Part shown: positions 1-11,512 of the stretch, piece by piece
How the letters are laid out: each line of letters starts with the position of its first letter
How positions within the stretch are numbered: position 1 is the stretch's first letter
NCBI RefSeq assembly: GCF_030272615.1
Contig: NC_081413.1
Span: 142,073,872-142,137,871 of the forward strand
DNA: 64,000 bases
Direction of reading: 5' to 3'
Source: Cryptomeria japonica
Lineage: Eukaryota; Streptophyta; Pinopsida; Cupressales; Cupressaceae
Made by a program: the position numbers and the translations under genes
Notes under the pieces: generated by a model
What the model was told of the DNA's origin: nothing
The model's database searches: none
What the model saw: the letters and a program-made list of their open reading frames with translations, nothing else

Positions 1-209
1 AGCTAAACTCATTCTTATTGATAATTGCTTGAAACAATGTACAAATATCTGTAGGGTCTGTTGTAACATAGAAACTCTTACAACAAATGTAGATAGTAGT
101 TAAAGGAATTAAATTTCAAGGTTGCAAATATTGCTAATTCTTTTGATGGATTAACCTCACTGACAACATCTGTTGATGGACAAATTTTGTCCATGGAGAA
201 CCAAATTAT
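1..209 (+). mobile_element. Family A interior, 3' part of an upstream tandem copy (truncated)
   Basis: This stretch aligns base for base, with scattered changes, to about 4664-4862 in the interior of the full family A copy downstream (shared words include 'gttgatggacaaattttgtcc'). At about 205-212 it jumps straight into LTR sequence that corresponds to position about 6038, so roughly 1.18 kb (the interior end, polypurine tract and first part of the LTR) is missing relative to the downstream copy. It is the tail of an element copy lying mostly outside the window. Confidence 0.75.
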
Positions 210-447
210 ATGTAATATCCTTTCAAATGGCCAGTGAACTGATATTGTGGGTCACAAATCCCACCATGGTTTTTCCACATATAAATTCTATGTGTTATGG
301 TGTTCATTCATGTGGATGGTTTATTCTCTTAAAGTTATATGTTTATTTGTTTACCCATTTATATGTGTATGGTATAAAAGGATAAAATATTACTATACCG
401 ACAGAGCACTGATTCACCCCCCCTCTCAGTGTTCTTGGATCCCAATA
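210..447 (+). repeat. Family A LTR, 3' part only (left LTR of the full copy)
   Basis: Matches 6039-6295, the end of the complete LTR. It ends in CCAATA where the downstream LTR ends in CCAACA, followed directly by a decayed primer-binding site. It also lacks about 14 bp around 'tctttgaggttttcc' that is present near 6110. The first two thirds of the LTR, including the TATA box, are absent, so this copy would have no promoter of its own. Confidence 0.8.
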
Positions 448-461
448 ATTGGTGTCAGAGA
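448..461 (+). other. Primer-binding site, initiator-Met tRNA type, mutated
   Basis: ATTGGTGTCAGAGA follows the LTR end. The downstream copy has ATTGGTATCAGAGC at 6296-6309, which is the standard complement of the plant initiator-methionine tRNA 3' end used by copia-type elements. Two mismatches here would weaken priming. Confidence 0.75.
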
Positions 462-521
462 CTAGTACATCGGAAGAAGTTTAACAACTTGAGGAAGATC
501 TTGAAACCAGAATCTTTGAAC

Positions 522-1622
522 ATGGCTATGGAAACGCAACTTGAGATGGCTCTTGAGATTTATGATGATGAAAGGATGAAGAACATGAAATTGCAAGATG
601 AATTGAATTCTACAAATGAATTCATTCTTATCCTGCAAAAAAGGTTATCATCTGCTCAAGCCAAGATAAAGAAACTTTTGCAAAACCTGGATGATGAGGA
701 GAAGAATGCACTTAAGGAACATTGTCAGAAACTAAGTCAAGAAAACATGCTCTTGAAGAATGAAATGCAAGACCTAACTATGAGGTTATCAAAAGATATT
801 GAGGACAAAAAGAAGAAGGAAGATAATTTTGTTATATATCTGAAGAACAAATTTGATTAATGTGGTAGATTGACTCATGAAAATAATCTGTTGAGAACTA
901 ATTTGGCACACTCCCAGAACAATGAACAAGAACTTGAAAGAAAAATAACAACTCTAAGAGATGATCTGACTATTGCAAGTGAGTATAAAGAAAAAATCAG
1001 AATTAGTGTTGCACAGTTGGATGACTTATTGAAAAGACAAAGGCAGATTGATAATTCTAAAGGACTTGGATTTGTACAAGGTGAAAGCTTTGGTACTGCA
1101 AATGAAGATCAGACAACCGGTGTGCAGAACTCATCAGAACAGAGGAAACCAGTAAGGAAATATAATGCTTATAAATTCAATGGTAGATGTTTTGTTTGCA
1201 ATAAATTTGGGAATATGGATAAACAATGTAGAAATAAAGCAAATCAAAACTACAATTTTGTTCCTGGTCAATGTATAAACTGCAATAAATATGGTCATAG
1301 ATCAAAAGATTGCAGAATGAATGTTAAATGTCATGCATGTGAAAAGTTTGGACATTTTGCTAATCATTGTAGGTCAAGGAATGACACCGGATATGTTAAA
1401 GCAATTCAAAAGAACAATGTTACATGTTATGCATGCAACAAAATAGGTCATATTGCTAAGTACTGCAGAAGCAAGATTCAACTGATTAGAAATGATAAAG
1501 ATAATGAGGAAGGAAAGAAGAAGGTAGATGAAATACAACAACATCACACAAAGAGATGGGTTAGAAAGTCTGAAGAACCAAGTGGAAATGCAACAACATC
1601 GGTAACTCCATTGGTAAAATAG
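522..1622 (+). pseudogene. Family A gag-like protein: coiled coil plus four zinc knuckles
   Basis: One reading frame of about 366 codons from ATG 522 (start of MAMETQLEMAL, conserved as MAMEKQLEMTL in the copy at 6370) to TAG 1622. It is broken by TAA at 858-860, where the other copy has GAA. Residues about 1-190 are a charged, heptad-rich coiled coil. Residues about 220-325 hold four CCHC-type knuckles: CFVCNKFGNMDKQC (histidine replaced by N), CINCNKYGHRSKDC, CHACEKFGHFANHC and CYACNKIGHIAKYC. Such knuckles bind RNA in Gag. I see no UBN2/DUF4219 capsid-like region typical of plant copia Gag, so the N-terminal coil may stand in for the assembly domain (inference). It is followed by a non-pol ORF rather than a protease. 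Confidence 0.7.
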
Positions 1623-2025
1623 GGCATTCCTGCACCGATAGGAAATTCCACTGGTAACTGAGGCATAGGCCTTAGGGGTTGGCAAATTCATTGCAAATAT
1701 TGCTTATTCCCTTGGAGGATATCAGAAGAGATCTTGAGAGTTGAGTTCATCATTGTTGAAGGTTCACCCGGCATAAGACTATGAAACCAACATCTAGTAG
1801 GGTACATCATAAAGCATTTATGACAGAGAAAGATTAGGGTTTTATTCATTGAAAAAAGGAAAAGTGAATTATTTTCACTCACCCTGCATTCAAGCATTTA
1901 GAGAGAATTAAAGGTGAATTTGAGGTGAATTAAGAGTGAGCAAAGGCATTCTGAAAGGATTTCGAGAAGTTATCTAAGAAGCACTAAATCTTCCACTGAC
2001 GTTCACTTTTAGGTATTCTTCGAAA
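1623..2025 (+). other. Family A spacer between gag-like ORF and ORF2
   Basis: About 400 bp with no reading frame I can support. It could be an untranslated leader for ORF2 or a spliced-out segment. There is no protease motif (D-S/T-G-A) in any frame I checked. Confidence 0.4.
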
Positions 2026-4620
2026 ATGGTATCTAGATCTTCGGCTCCTACTTTCATTGCAAATCTAACCATTGGTGAAGTTAAGGATAGGATGAGGCCC
2101 GTATTTAAGGAGGTTCCCCAGATTGCTAAGAAAGAAGACTATGGGGGACCATTTTCTAGGATTCCTGACGACGTGATGTATGTTGAAGATGTGAGGGCAT
2201 ACATTCACTGCACCTTGGAGGATCTAGGCACAGAAGAAATCAAAGGCATATATCAATCCATGATACTGGGTAGCTCCAGAACCATCGAGTCAGAATAGAA
2301 AGCAATTGAGGATCTAGGGTTAATTGGTATTCTGTACATACCAGAATTCAAAGATGAGGTCATCAGATTCATTGTGAGTAGGATTCACAATGAGTTTATC
2401 TGGCAGGATCAACCTTACATGACCACTGAGGAGGCTATTCAAGCAGTCACCAACTTACCCAAAGTCAGACAAGAACCTGGCAAGAAAATTTCTAATACTG
2501 AGGTTAAGACACTCACCGGTGCAACTCCTGAGAGCAGATCAATGAGGATTAGCACAATCACCGACACTGATGTGAAATTTGCAGGCATGGTAATAGGTTA
2601 CAAGGTAACTAAATCTAATTGATTGAATTTTTTTGCTAGTTCTTGCATTCATGTTGCATATCAGATGTTGAGGAATAATACAAAATATGATTTATGTGAA
2701 TGGTTGAGGAGTGAATTGATGTTGAACCTTGGAAAGATCAAGGGAGTTAAGAAAGGAAATTTTAGATACTAAAATTTGATTGTTTGTTTAATGCTTTACT
2801 TCCTGAATGAGCTACCTGGTCTAGGGAAGAAGAATTGGGCTGATGACAAACCAATAGGTATGTAGATCAAGGAAGCAATCACTGGTCTTGGTATTGACAG
2901 AGATGAACTTTGGGCTTATTTCAAAACATTCCAAGAAAACATGAGGCAGAGGGAGAGGTTATCAAAGAACATTGTGGAAAAGTACTCCACTGACATCTGT
3001 TTCATGGTGAAGACCGATGAAACCCTCATGGAAGAAGTTGAACCAAGGACCATATGGGTTACAAAACTTGGATATGAGGTGGATGATAACATTCTGGACC
3101 TCTATGCAAAAATGCTACTAGATGCCCCATTGGATGACAAAACAAAGCATTTTGGCATGACAGAAGAGAAGGCCCTTGAAGTCAAAACTGGCTTCAATAG
3201 GAAGAGAAGAGAGAAGAAAATAGATAAAATGTATGCATATATATAGGATGTAATTCATAAGATAGACACTCGACTGGGTTCTAGATCCAAACCGGCAGCA
3301 AAATCGGTAGTAGCTAGTACTGCAGAAGTAAAGAAGCTTGAAGCTTACATTTCTACCATCACTTTTGATTCTGACCTTGAGGACAATGAACCTCTAGCTT
3401 TCAAAAGGGTACAAAGGAAGAAAGTAGATCAACCATCGGTAGAGAAGAAAAAGGTGGAGCTTAGGAGGAGACTTGTTAGAAAGGAAACTAAACCTACTAC
3501 ACCGCCACCTCTGGCAAGGAAGCCTATACAAATGATAAAACTAGTTACATCTACTCCGACAACCCCAAGATAAAAGAAGAGTGATGATATTGAGCCCTGT
3601 AAGACTAAAATGACCTGTGTTGAATTAATTGATGAAATTAAAAAGGATGGAATAATAAAAAATATATCCATTTATTATGAAGATTTAGAGGATGATGAGC
3701 AAAATGAGATTGAAGAGGCAATTTTGTTATACATGGATATCTATAAGAAAGCCTTAGTACAAATTTTAAAGGAAATTCTTCTATCACTATACAATAAATT
3801 AGATGCTAGAATACTTGATGCAATCAAGAGGGATAGAGAAATTAAGGAAGTATAACTTTTGGAAATGTGTGGTTCAATAAACAATGAGGAAATGAAAAGA
3901 TGAATAGATCTTGCAAACAAAACAATATTTAGTAGCAAACCCCGACAAATAAGCCTAATGATGGGCAAGGTAAATGAGGTAGTAAATGAAACCAAAGATC
4001 GTTGGACCAAATTCTTCCAGAAGAATCCAGATTTTCTTACATCTCATCAAGAATTTGCTAAAGAAACAACTTCCACCATCCTGGACAAATTTAAAGGGAA
4101 AGGTATTTTGGATAGTTCAACTCCAATTTTGACACAATCGACAACAACTATAGATATATAGACATGACCGGCAGTAAAGTAAAGTGTACAATCTATACTG
4201 GCACAAACTATTTTTGAGCAAGGCAATGTACATGACACTGTGAAGATTGTGGATAATACTCCACCGACAGTTATTGACACTGCACCAAGTGGTGAAGGCA
4301 CCGGTGCTAAAGAAGATAAGGTAAAGGGAATTGAGTCTACATCGACAGTTCATATTGATTCCCCGACAAAGGTTTTGGCAATTGACACTTCTCAAGTTGA
4401 GAAGAAACCAGTCACTGAGATGAGTCCAACTAAGTTAATGATGATGTCTACTCAGAAACTATTAAAGGAGGGATCTGCAGATAAGGGAATAATAGATCAA
4501 TTAGTTACAGTGTTGCATAAATTAATCCCTGATTTTCAAATTGAGAATGAAGCAAGCCCTTCCGACAAGGTTAAGGAATTAACTGAGTACATATCTAACA
4601 ATTTTCAATCACTACAATAG
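2026..4620 (+). pseudogene. Family A ORF2: large unknown non-pol protein, nonsense-decayed
   Basis: From ATG 2026 to TAG 4620 a single frame can be followed for 865 codons with no frameshift, interrupted only by stops (among them 2296, 2620, 2770, 2863, 3244, 3571, 3853, 3901, 4159, 4165, 4180). Most are explained by C-to-T change of CAA, CAG or CGA. The first ~400 residues look globular (for example YVEDVRAYIHCTLEDLG near residue 50 and LYFLNELPGLGKKNW near residue 260). Residues about 420-520 are basic and P/T-rich, followed by acidic and helical segments. No RT, RNase H, integrase or protease motif is present. I do not recognise the family. It may be a second structural protein or a captured host sequence; conservation of frame implies it was translated while the element was active. 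Confidence 0.55.
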
Positions 4621-4685
4621 ATATCAGACCGATAGGCATTAGAAAGATTTATTGTGGCCATATATAACAATTAATTGAGAATTGC

Positions 4686-5093
4686 TTGAAACGGTGTACA
4701 AATATCTACAGGGTCTGTTGTAACATAGAAACTCTTATATCAAATGTAGATAGAAAATTAAAGGAATTACATGTCAAAGTTGCAAATATTGCTAATTATT
4801 TTGATGGATTAACCTCACTGACAACATCTGTTGATGGACAAATTTTGTCCTTGGAGAACCAATTTTTTTCTTTTGAGAAGGAGAGAGATAAAATCATTTG
4901 GAGAGCAAGGAGTCTTAGAGGATTGGTGAGCCCTAGATTGGATTCACTATGTGTACATAAAAGAGAGTGTATGGACATGATTGCTAAACCCACACCGACA
5001 GAAGTCAAAGAGAAGGAATCATTGGCACACTTACTAAGTGGACTAGCATCCATATCTAACACTTTCAAAACTGGCTGGGATACATACCTATAG
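4686..5093 (+). pseudogene. Family A ORF2 C-terminal extension or separate small ORF
   Basis: A 135-codon open frame, in a different frame from ORF2, starting from a non-ATG codon. It is hydrophilic and helical: ETLISNVDRKLKELHVKVAN, then NYFDGLTSLTTSVDGQILSL, then a basic stretch ending near GWDTYL. The same sequence recurs at 1-209 in the upstream copy, so it is a regular part of the element. It is probably the end of ORF2 after a frameshift between 4620 and 4690; a separate ORF is the alternative. Confidence 0.4.
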
Positions 5094-5374
5094 TTGTTGG
5101 ATAAGGCTTACTCAAAACTTTTGAAGTTAGTCAAGCTCTGGTAAAACAAACAATATTTATTCATTCTTTTATTCTAAATTATTTCAATTCTTTTACCAAT
5201 CTTTGGTATTGATGCTAAAGAGGGAGTGTATATATGTAAAAAATATCAGAAAAATATCAGACATGAACATATGGGAAAGACATTAGAATATCGGAAGGAG
5301 TGTATTGCTCAGGGGGAGCATATTTTAGTTGAACCGGTAGGGAATCCATTTTTCACATGAGTGTTGCCATTAAT

Positions 5375-5389
5375 GCCAAAGGGGGAGAT
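5375..5389 (+). other. Polypurine tract of family A
   Basis: GCCAAAGGGGGAGAT lies immediately before the LTR start TGTTGGCAATTG. Position and composition are those of the plus-strand primer of LTR elements. Confidence 0.8.
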
Positions 5390-6295
5390 TGTTGGCAATT
5401 GACACTCATTGGATTCATTTTGTTGTCATTGATGGCAACAAGATCAGATGGAAGTCATACACTGGCATTAGGAGGCATTTACCGATAGACACCGACATTG
5501 GAGTATCTAGGGTTACACCGACATCAGCATCGACATCGGCATCAGGATCAAGTACTTCAAGGAAGCTGACATCAAGGAAGATTTATTTAGAAAATCATTT
5601 TGTAATTATTGTCAAGGCTAACATTGAATATCTTTTGTAATGCATTGTAAGCCGACATAAGGCATATTGTTTGGAATGGGTATATAGGTCAGTCTGCTAG
5701 GTCATTTTGATAAGTGTGACATAGAAGAATATAGTAGAACTGTATAATGTGAAGTATATGTATGTAGATCATTTGTATGCAAATTTTATATCATGCAATG
5801 ATGTGTAGATAGTTTGGAAAACATTCTTGGAGGAGAAGAGATACTGGTAGTAGTAATAAGGGTTTATGAACTGGTACAAAGCAAAGCTAGAACCAAAACT
5901 CTATTTGGCATAGCAGATCCATTTTGTGAGTTCATTTTCATTGCCTTACTTCAGCAGAAGCTTGTAGTTAGTGAGACTCTTTAGTGATGCGAAGTGTGCT
6001 CTTGGCAGTGTGCCTTCCTGCATGTGGAGGCCCCCATTATAGGTAATATCCTTTCATATGGCTAGTGAACTGATATTGTGGGTCACAAATCCCATCGTGG
6101 TTTTTCCTCTTTGAGGTTTTCCACATAAAAATTCTATGTGTTATGGTGTTCATTCATGTGGATGGTTTATTTGCTTCAAGTTATATGTTTATTTGTTTAC
6201 CCGTTTATATGTGTATGGTATAAAAGGATAAAATTTACTATACCAACTGGAAACTCTGATTCATCTCCCCCTCTCAGTGTTCTTGGATCCCAACA
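5390..6295 (+). repeat. Family A complete LTR (906 bp)
   Basis: Begins TGTTGGCAATTG right after the polypurine tract and ends CCCAACA right before the primer-binding site, giving the TG...CA ends of an LTR. It serves as 3' LTR of the copy at 448-5389 and as 5' LTR of the truncated copy at 6296-7004. A minus-orientation solo copy of the same LTR lies at 20955-21856. Near its end it carries the GTGGTTTTTCC / GGTTTTCCACAT module and the CCCCCTCTCAGTGTTCTTGG end shared with other LTRs here. Confidence 0.85.
5679..5690 (+). promoter_or_regulatory. TATA box of family A LTR
   Basis: GGTATATAGGTC about 290 bp into the LTR, the usual place for the U3 promoter of a plant LTR element. No experimental support is visible. 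Confidence 0.4.
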
Positions 6296-6309
6296 ATTGG
6301 TATCAGAGC
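6296..6309 (+). other. Primer-binding site, initiator-Met tRNA
   Basis: ATTGGTATCAGAGC follows the LTR end CCCAACA with no gap. It contains TGGTATCAGAGC, the complement of the plant initiator-methionine tRNA 3' end. Confidence 0.9.
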
Positions 6310-6369
6310 TTGGTACCTCGGAAGAAGTTTAATAGCTTGAGGAAGATCCTGAAACCAGAATCCTTGAAC

Positions 6370-7004
6370 ATGGCTATGGAAAAGCAACTTGAGATGACTC
6401 TTGAGGATTATGATGCTGAAAGGATGAAGAACTTGAAATTGCAAGATGAATTGAATTCTGCAAATGAATTCATTATTATCCTGCAAGAAAGGTTATCATC
6501 TACTCAAGCCAAGAGAAAGGAACTTTTTCAAAACTCAGATGATGAGGAGAAGAATGCACTTAAGGAACAATGTTAGAAACTAAGTCAAGCAAACATGCTC
6601 ATGAAGAATGAAATGCAAGACCTAACTATGAGGTTATCAAAATATATTGAGGACAGAAAGAAGAAGGAAGATAATCTTGTTATATCTCTAAAGAACAAAT
6701 TTGATGAATGTGGCAAATTGACTTATGAAAATAATCTATTGAGAACTAATTTGGCACACTCCCAGAATAATGAAGAAGAACTTGAAAGACAAATAACTAC
6801 TCTGAGAGATGATCTGACTATTGGAAGTGAGTATAAAGAAAATTCAGAATTAGTGTTGCACAGTTGGATGACTTATTGAAAAGACAAAGGTAGGTTGATG
6901 ATTCTAGAGGACTTGGATTTGTACAAGGTGAAAGCTCTGGTATCGCTAATGAAGATCAGACAACCGGTGTGCAGAACTCATAAAAATAGAGGAAACCGAT
7001 AAGG
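6370..7004 (+). pseudogene. Family A gag-like protein, third copy, truncated
   Basis: Same product as 522-1622 (MAMEKQLEMTLEDYDAERM), with the coiled coil but without the zinc knuckles. Breaks: TAG at 6574-6576 (CAG in the other copy) and a small deletion near 6840 that shifts the frame. Similarity to the first copy stops abruptly at about 7004, just where the first copy reads on into its knuckles, and unrelated DNA follows. This marks a deletion or insertion breakpoint. Confidence 0.75.
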
Positions 7005-7129
7005 AAACTCTGGACCATGGGGAGTTTAGGACCAATGAAAATCGTAATGCTATCAATAAGAGCGCTTACTCCAGAACAGAGAGATTGTGGTTCACCTAGG
7101 AACCTCAACATGGGCTATAGTGAAGTGCA

Positions 7130-10100
7130 ATACTACTTAACCTTCTCCCAATGAGAAACATATAATTCTTCCACAACCGGGGAGAGATCCTGAGGAACTT
7201 CCAGAGTTGGAGGAAGTAGAGATAAGCATGTGATCTCATTGTCCTTCGCTCTTATCTCATTTTGCAGATCTTTGCATCTATCTTGTTCATGGTCAAATTG
7301 ATGTTCCAAAGTGAGGATCTTGGTACCTCTATCTTGAAAAGCTTCTTAAAGCTACATTATGCAATCCTGCTCTTGCTATAGTAATCCCTTTGTATCCTAT
7401 AATTTCTTCTCAGTCTATTCCAGGTTACTTTGCATCTTGCGCGTTTCTATTTCAAACTTTTCTCTCTCCTCAGAAAGAATGACCCGCGCCTCGCTCAACT
7501 ACCAAGCATATTCCTCCTTCAGGCGAACCTCTTTCTGCAGCTGAGCTTGAATCTGAGTAGCATCTTTGGAAGTTTGTTTCAGCTACTGTATCTCTTGCTC
7601 CTTCTCTTGTAATATTTTTAATGCCACATTTCTTGTCGTCTCTTGCCCTTGAAACTGGTAACTCATGTTATTCAAGGCGGATTGCAGCTTCTCTTTTTCA
7701 GAATTGGCTTGAGTTAGAAGGCCCTACAAATGGTTTATTTCAGCACTTCTAGATTTGTCTTCCTTGCTCTGATGCTCCAAGGGTTCTCTCAGGCGAATAT
7801 GCTCTACTTGCATCTTATCCAAATGATGAATTTTCTTGATGAAATCTAAGGACACAACCTTTGAGGTTTCTTCCATCATTTACATTTTATCCATTGAAGT
7901 AGTGTTTGACAGACTAACCCCGACAACATGTAGGGAGTAATCATCGGGCCTCATTTGGGCCTCTGGCTTGTTGACCTTTGGGAACATGGTTGCAAAGATG
8001 AGACTATCATTCTCCTCACTAAAATGTGTGTGAACATGCGGTCGGGCTGGCTTGGCACCATCTTTCTCCTTCCTCTTGTGAGTCTAGCTAATACACATAG
8101 TTTTGGAGTAGGTAACTTGTTGATAATAAGTATTTGGGGCTGAAATAGATTGACTTGCAAACGCTGCACCAGGAGGGTTAGCATAGGGGAATTTGGAAAT
8201 GGGGCTGTCAAAACTAGTTTCAATGGGTTGCACTAGCATGGTTGAGGAGAACAACACCATACAAAGGGAGAGGCTCATAAAAAATCTGGATCAATAGATG
8301 CTTCATCGACATTTGGGGAAGGAGTGGACTCTCTGAAACCAAGCCTACACAAAACAGGGGTAGTAGTTAAAATCTGTGGGAAGAATGTTGCAGGGAAAAC
8401 AACATCAGGGGTAGGGAGTGAGGAGGTGACCTAAAACATTGCAACTTGGGGTTCCACTGGCATCCCGTTGGGTGCTAATGTAAGAGGAGTAGGGGCTTGA
8501 GTAGCCATAGGGGTAACTTGGGGCGCTAAGGAAACCACATATTGAGAAGAGAGGAAGGGAAGAGTAGAGCATACCTAAATTGTGGAAGTCACTGTTTGCT
8601 GAGAGGCTGAAGGAACCATAGGGATTTGGGAAGATGAACTCTTATTTGCAGAACCCATGTATTATTTCTTCCTGGAAGGGGAATCAGGTTCCTAATTTTC
8701 AGCTGGTCTCTTTGCAAATTGGGAACATGGCTTTTGAAATGAGCTAGTGAAAGGAACTGAAATATCAACCTCATTACCTTGCTCTTATAAATTTATAACT
8801 TCTACTTTTTCTTGCTGAACCCCCTCAAGGACGATTCTCCATGTGGGGACTCCTCACTTGTATCTTCCTCATCACTGTTGTGCTTTTTCCATTCAGCCTT
8901 GAAATGCTCATCTAAAGGAGCATTCCCCACATTAGCCTTGGGCTGGTTAGTCTCTTAGCAATAGATCCAGAAATGCTCCCTCTTCCTTCTAGGCCAAAAC
9001 TTATCTTTCATGGTTTGCAACATGTTCTAGGGAATGGGTTTAGCTGGATTGTGCCTTTGAGAGAGAGTAGAAATTTAACAATGGGGGGCACTTAATGACA
9101 AGAAAATCACTAGGACCCACATACAAGATTGGGTCATTCACTAGTGGGCTGGTGCATCCCTCCCACGAGCTTCGTGACATATGTTTAATAACATTTTTTC
9201 TATATTTACTGGATAGGCACCCATTTGGGTCATAGCTCCATACATCATCAATCACTACCAAGTTGAGTCACACCAGCTTGGAGGTTAGGAGCCTCCCAAC
9301 GACACTCCTTTTCTCGAGAATAATGGGGCCAATAGCCTTGTGGTCCTTAGTTATAAAAGTATCATGTTTCCTTGACCCTATAGCTTTCTCAACCTCCACC
9401 AATTGACGGAATATTTCGAGGGCCAAGGTTCTCTTGGTGACATAGGTAAGTAGGAAGAAGGGCTCCTCAGAGAAGCCATGCACCTGAACAAAAGAAAAAT
9501 CCTTACCCAGGAACCAGTTGCAGCGGGGGCGTTCATTACACATCCAATTTACTTGGATTTAAGAAAAATGAGCAAGAGGCTGCTCAGGGATGACAATAAA
9601 ATCATGAAGGACAGGAGCTAGGAAATAGTCTGAAAACTGGTATGTATCATAAGTGGCTAATAGTAGTGGTGTCCAAGCGGACACAAACATTCTGTTTCCT
9701 ATCTCATCATGAGTAGCCATTTGCATGAATTGACTAAAGAAAGTGACATTCTGGTGCACGAATATGTGAACTAAGAATGAGGCAAACCTGAACCACCATG
9801 ATTGCTCAAATTCAGCCAACTACCTTTCCATTTCTCTGGTTATCAAAATAGAGAAGTCAAAATGGAATGGTTCCTTCTCCTTCCGACATTTGAACAGGAA
9901 ACCAATCATGGGAGCGATGATCTCTCGGTCATTGTCATGACTGTATAGGAATGCAATCTTGGAGGCAATATCTTTGAGATCATCTTGCCTTAAATAACTA
10001 TAGGATACATGGAGCTTTGGGGGCTCAACCATCAAGCTCCAGTTTAGCGCACCTTGACAAAATGGGACAATGTCCCGCCTAGAATACCAATAGTTTTCCA

Positions 10101-10725
10101 TAGCATCTTTATCAAACACCTTTGTGTTGTCAATTCTGGGATAATACAACATGTCCTAAATAGCTTCTAGGGTTATAATGAATTGTAGAGAGGAGCCCTG
10201 TATCGAAAGAGATCCTGACACGAACTTACTTGTGCATGCAGCCACAAATTATGGGCAATGTGGAACCATAGGGACTAGGAATTGAGGAATGTCACTATTC
10301 CATAATTTGGATGCCGTAGATTATGGCTCATTTCTATGATTTAACATTCTTGCACATGTGGATTCCTTGAGGGCTCTTGGTTGCCTATGCAGGTCGGGCT
10401 CAGTGACCTCTTATAATGAGTCAATCATTACCATGGGATCGCGGGTGGACATCTTTGATTTGGGTTTAGTCTTGGGATATTCTGGCTTCGAGGGCATGGC
10501 ATGGGACACATAGGAAATTTCCCCATACACATCCACCCACATTTCCCCCTGGAAAGGATGTGAAGTCATTGCTTCCATCTCCATTTTTCTGCAGGCGAGC
10601 TTTTCTGACATTTGTGAAGGGCTTTGGCGCTGGGTGTTGGTCTCAAATTCTGATTTCCTTATCCTCTGCAAGAATTCTCCAGCCTTAAGGTGCACATGGA
10701 GTGAAACAACAAGAAACAGAAACAA
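7130..10725 (-). pseudogene. ORF X: large unknown protein, globular head, S/T/P linker, coiled-coil tail
   Basis: On the minus strand one frame can be followed from about 10725 to 7951 with stops but little frameshifting, then in a neighbouring frame to about 7130. The head (10152-9040) is rich in aromatic residues (NYWYSRRDIVPFCQGALNWS, SWWFRFASFLVHIFVHQNV, LLLATYDTYQFSDYFLAPVL). The middle (about 8800-8300) is rich in P, T, S and Q. The tail (about 7720-7250) is a coiled coil (QANSEKEKLQSALNNMSYQF, LTLEHQFDHEQDRCKDLQNE). I see no protease, RT, RNase H, integrase, transposase or zinc finger, and do not recognise the family. Size and layout resemble ORF Y and family A ORF2, so it is probably the coding part of another non-autonomous retroelement (inference). 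No LTRs could be assigned. Confidence 0.5.
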
Positions 10726-11512
10726 AAGACAACATATAACAAGGTTTATACAGAAACCTTCTACACTTTAAGCTTCCACTTAGCTTAGGTGGGTATACCC
10801 TTTGTGATCATTCTTTCACAATTGCAATTAAAGACTTACAGAGAAAACCAATGCCAACCTCTGCAAACCCTATCTCTTTGGACATAATTGAACATAAAAG
10901 TAAGACTTGTATTCATTATTTATTGATCAACAAGAAGGTCATGAACTGCAACAAGTTATACCAGTGCCTTATCTGGGCCTCAGCGTCATTCAGAATGGAA
11001 CAAGAACTGATAGAAGAAACCTACATACATTTAATTACATTCTACTTAACTAAACCTATATATGCCTTACATATATAAAATCTCACCAGCCATCAAATTC
11101 AAGCAAAGTCACTAATCACCAATGAGAAGATTTAAGAATATTTAATTTCCCTCCTCGAGAGAACAACCTAAACCATTTTCGTCAAATTGACTAGCAACTT
11201 ATTCAATTAAACAACCCTAGATCATCTAATCAAAATGGTAACCAATCACACAAACAAGAAGACAACATGAATCAAGACTCGAAATGTTTTGATTTGTATA
11301 TTAATATCCTCCATCAAATTTTACATAACTCAGAATGATCTCCAAAAAACATCAAAAAAACCCTAAGTATATTTTGTCAGAGCTTCTTTACAAAATTCTT
11401 GTGATAATCTATTCTTGAGTCCTGGTATCCATTTATAACAATATGGATGCATACAAGCTTCATACATCTCTAAGAATAATCTGTTACAACCACAACTTCT
11501 TTCAAAAAGAAG
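10726..11512. other. Unassigned spacer between ORF X and ORF Y
   Basis: About 790 bp, AT-rich, with no supported gene. 'aaggtttatacagaaacc' at 10740 faintly recalls the LTR module described elsewhere, but not enough to call an LTR. It may be untranslated or LTR sequence of either neighbouring element. Confidence 0.3.
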
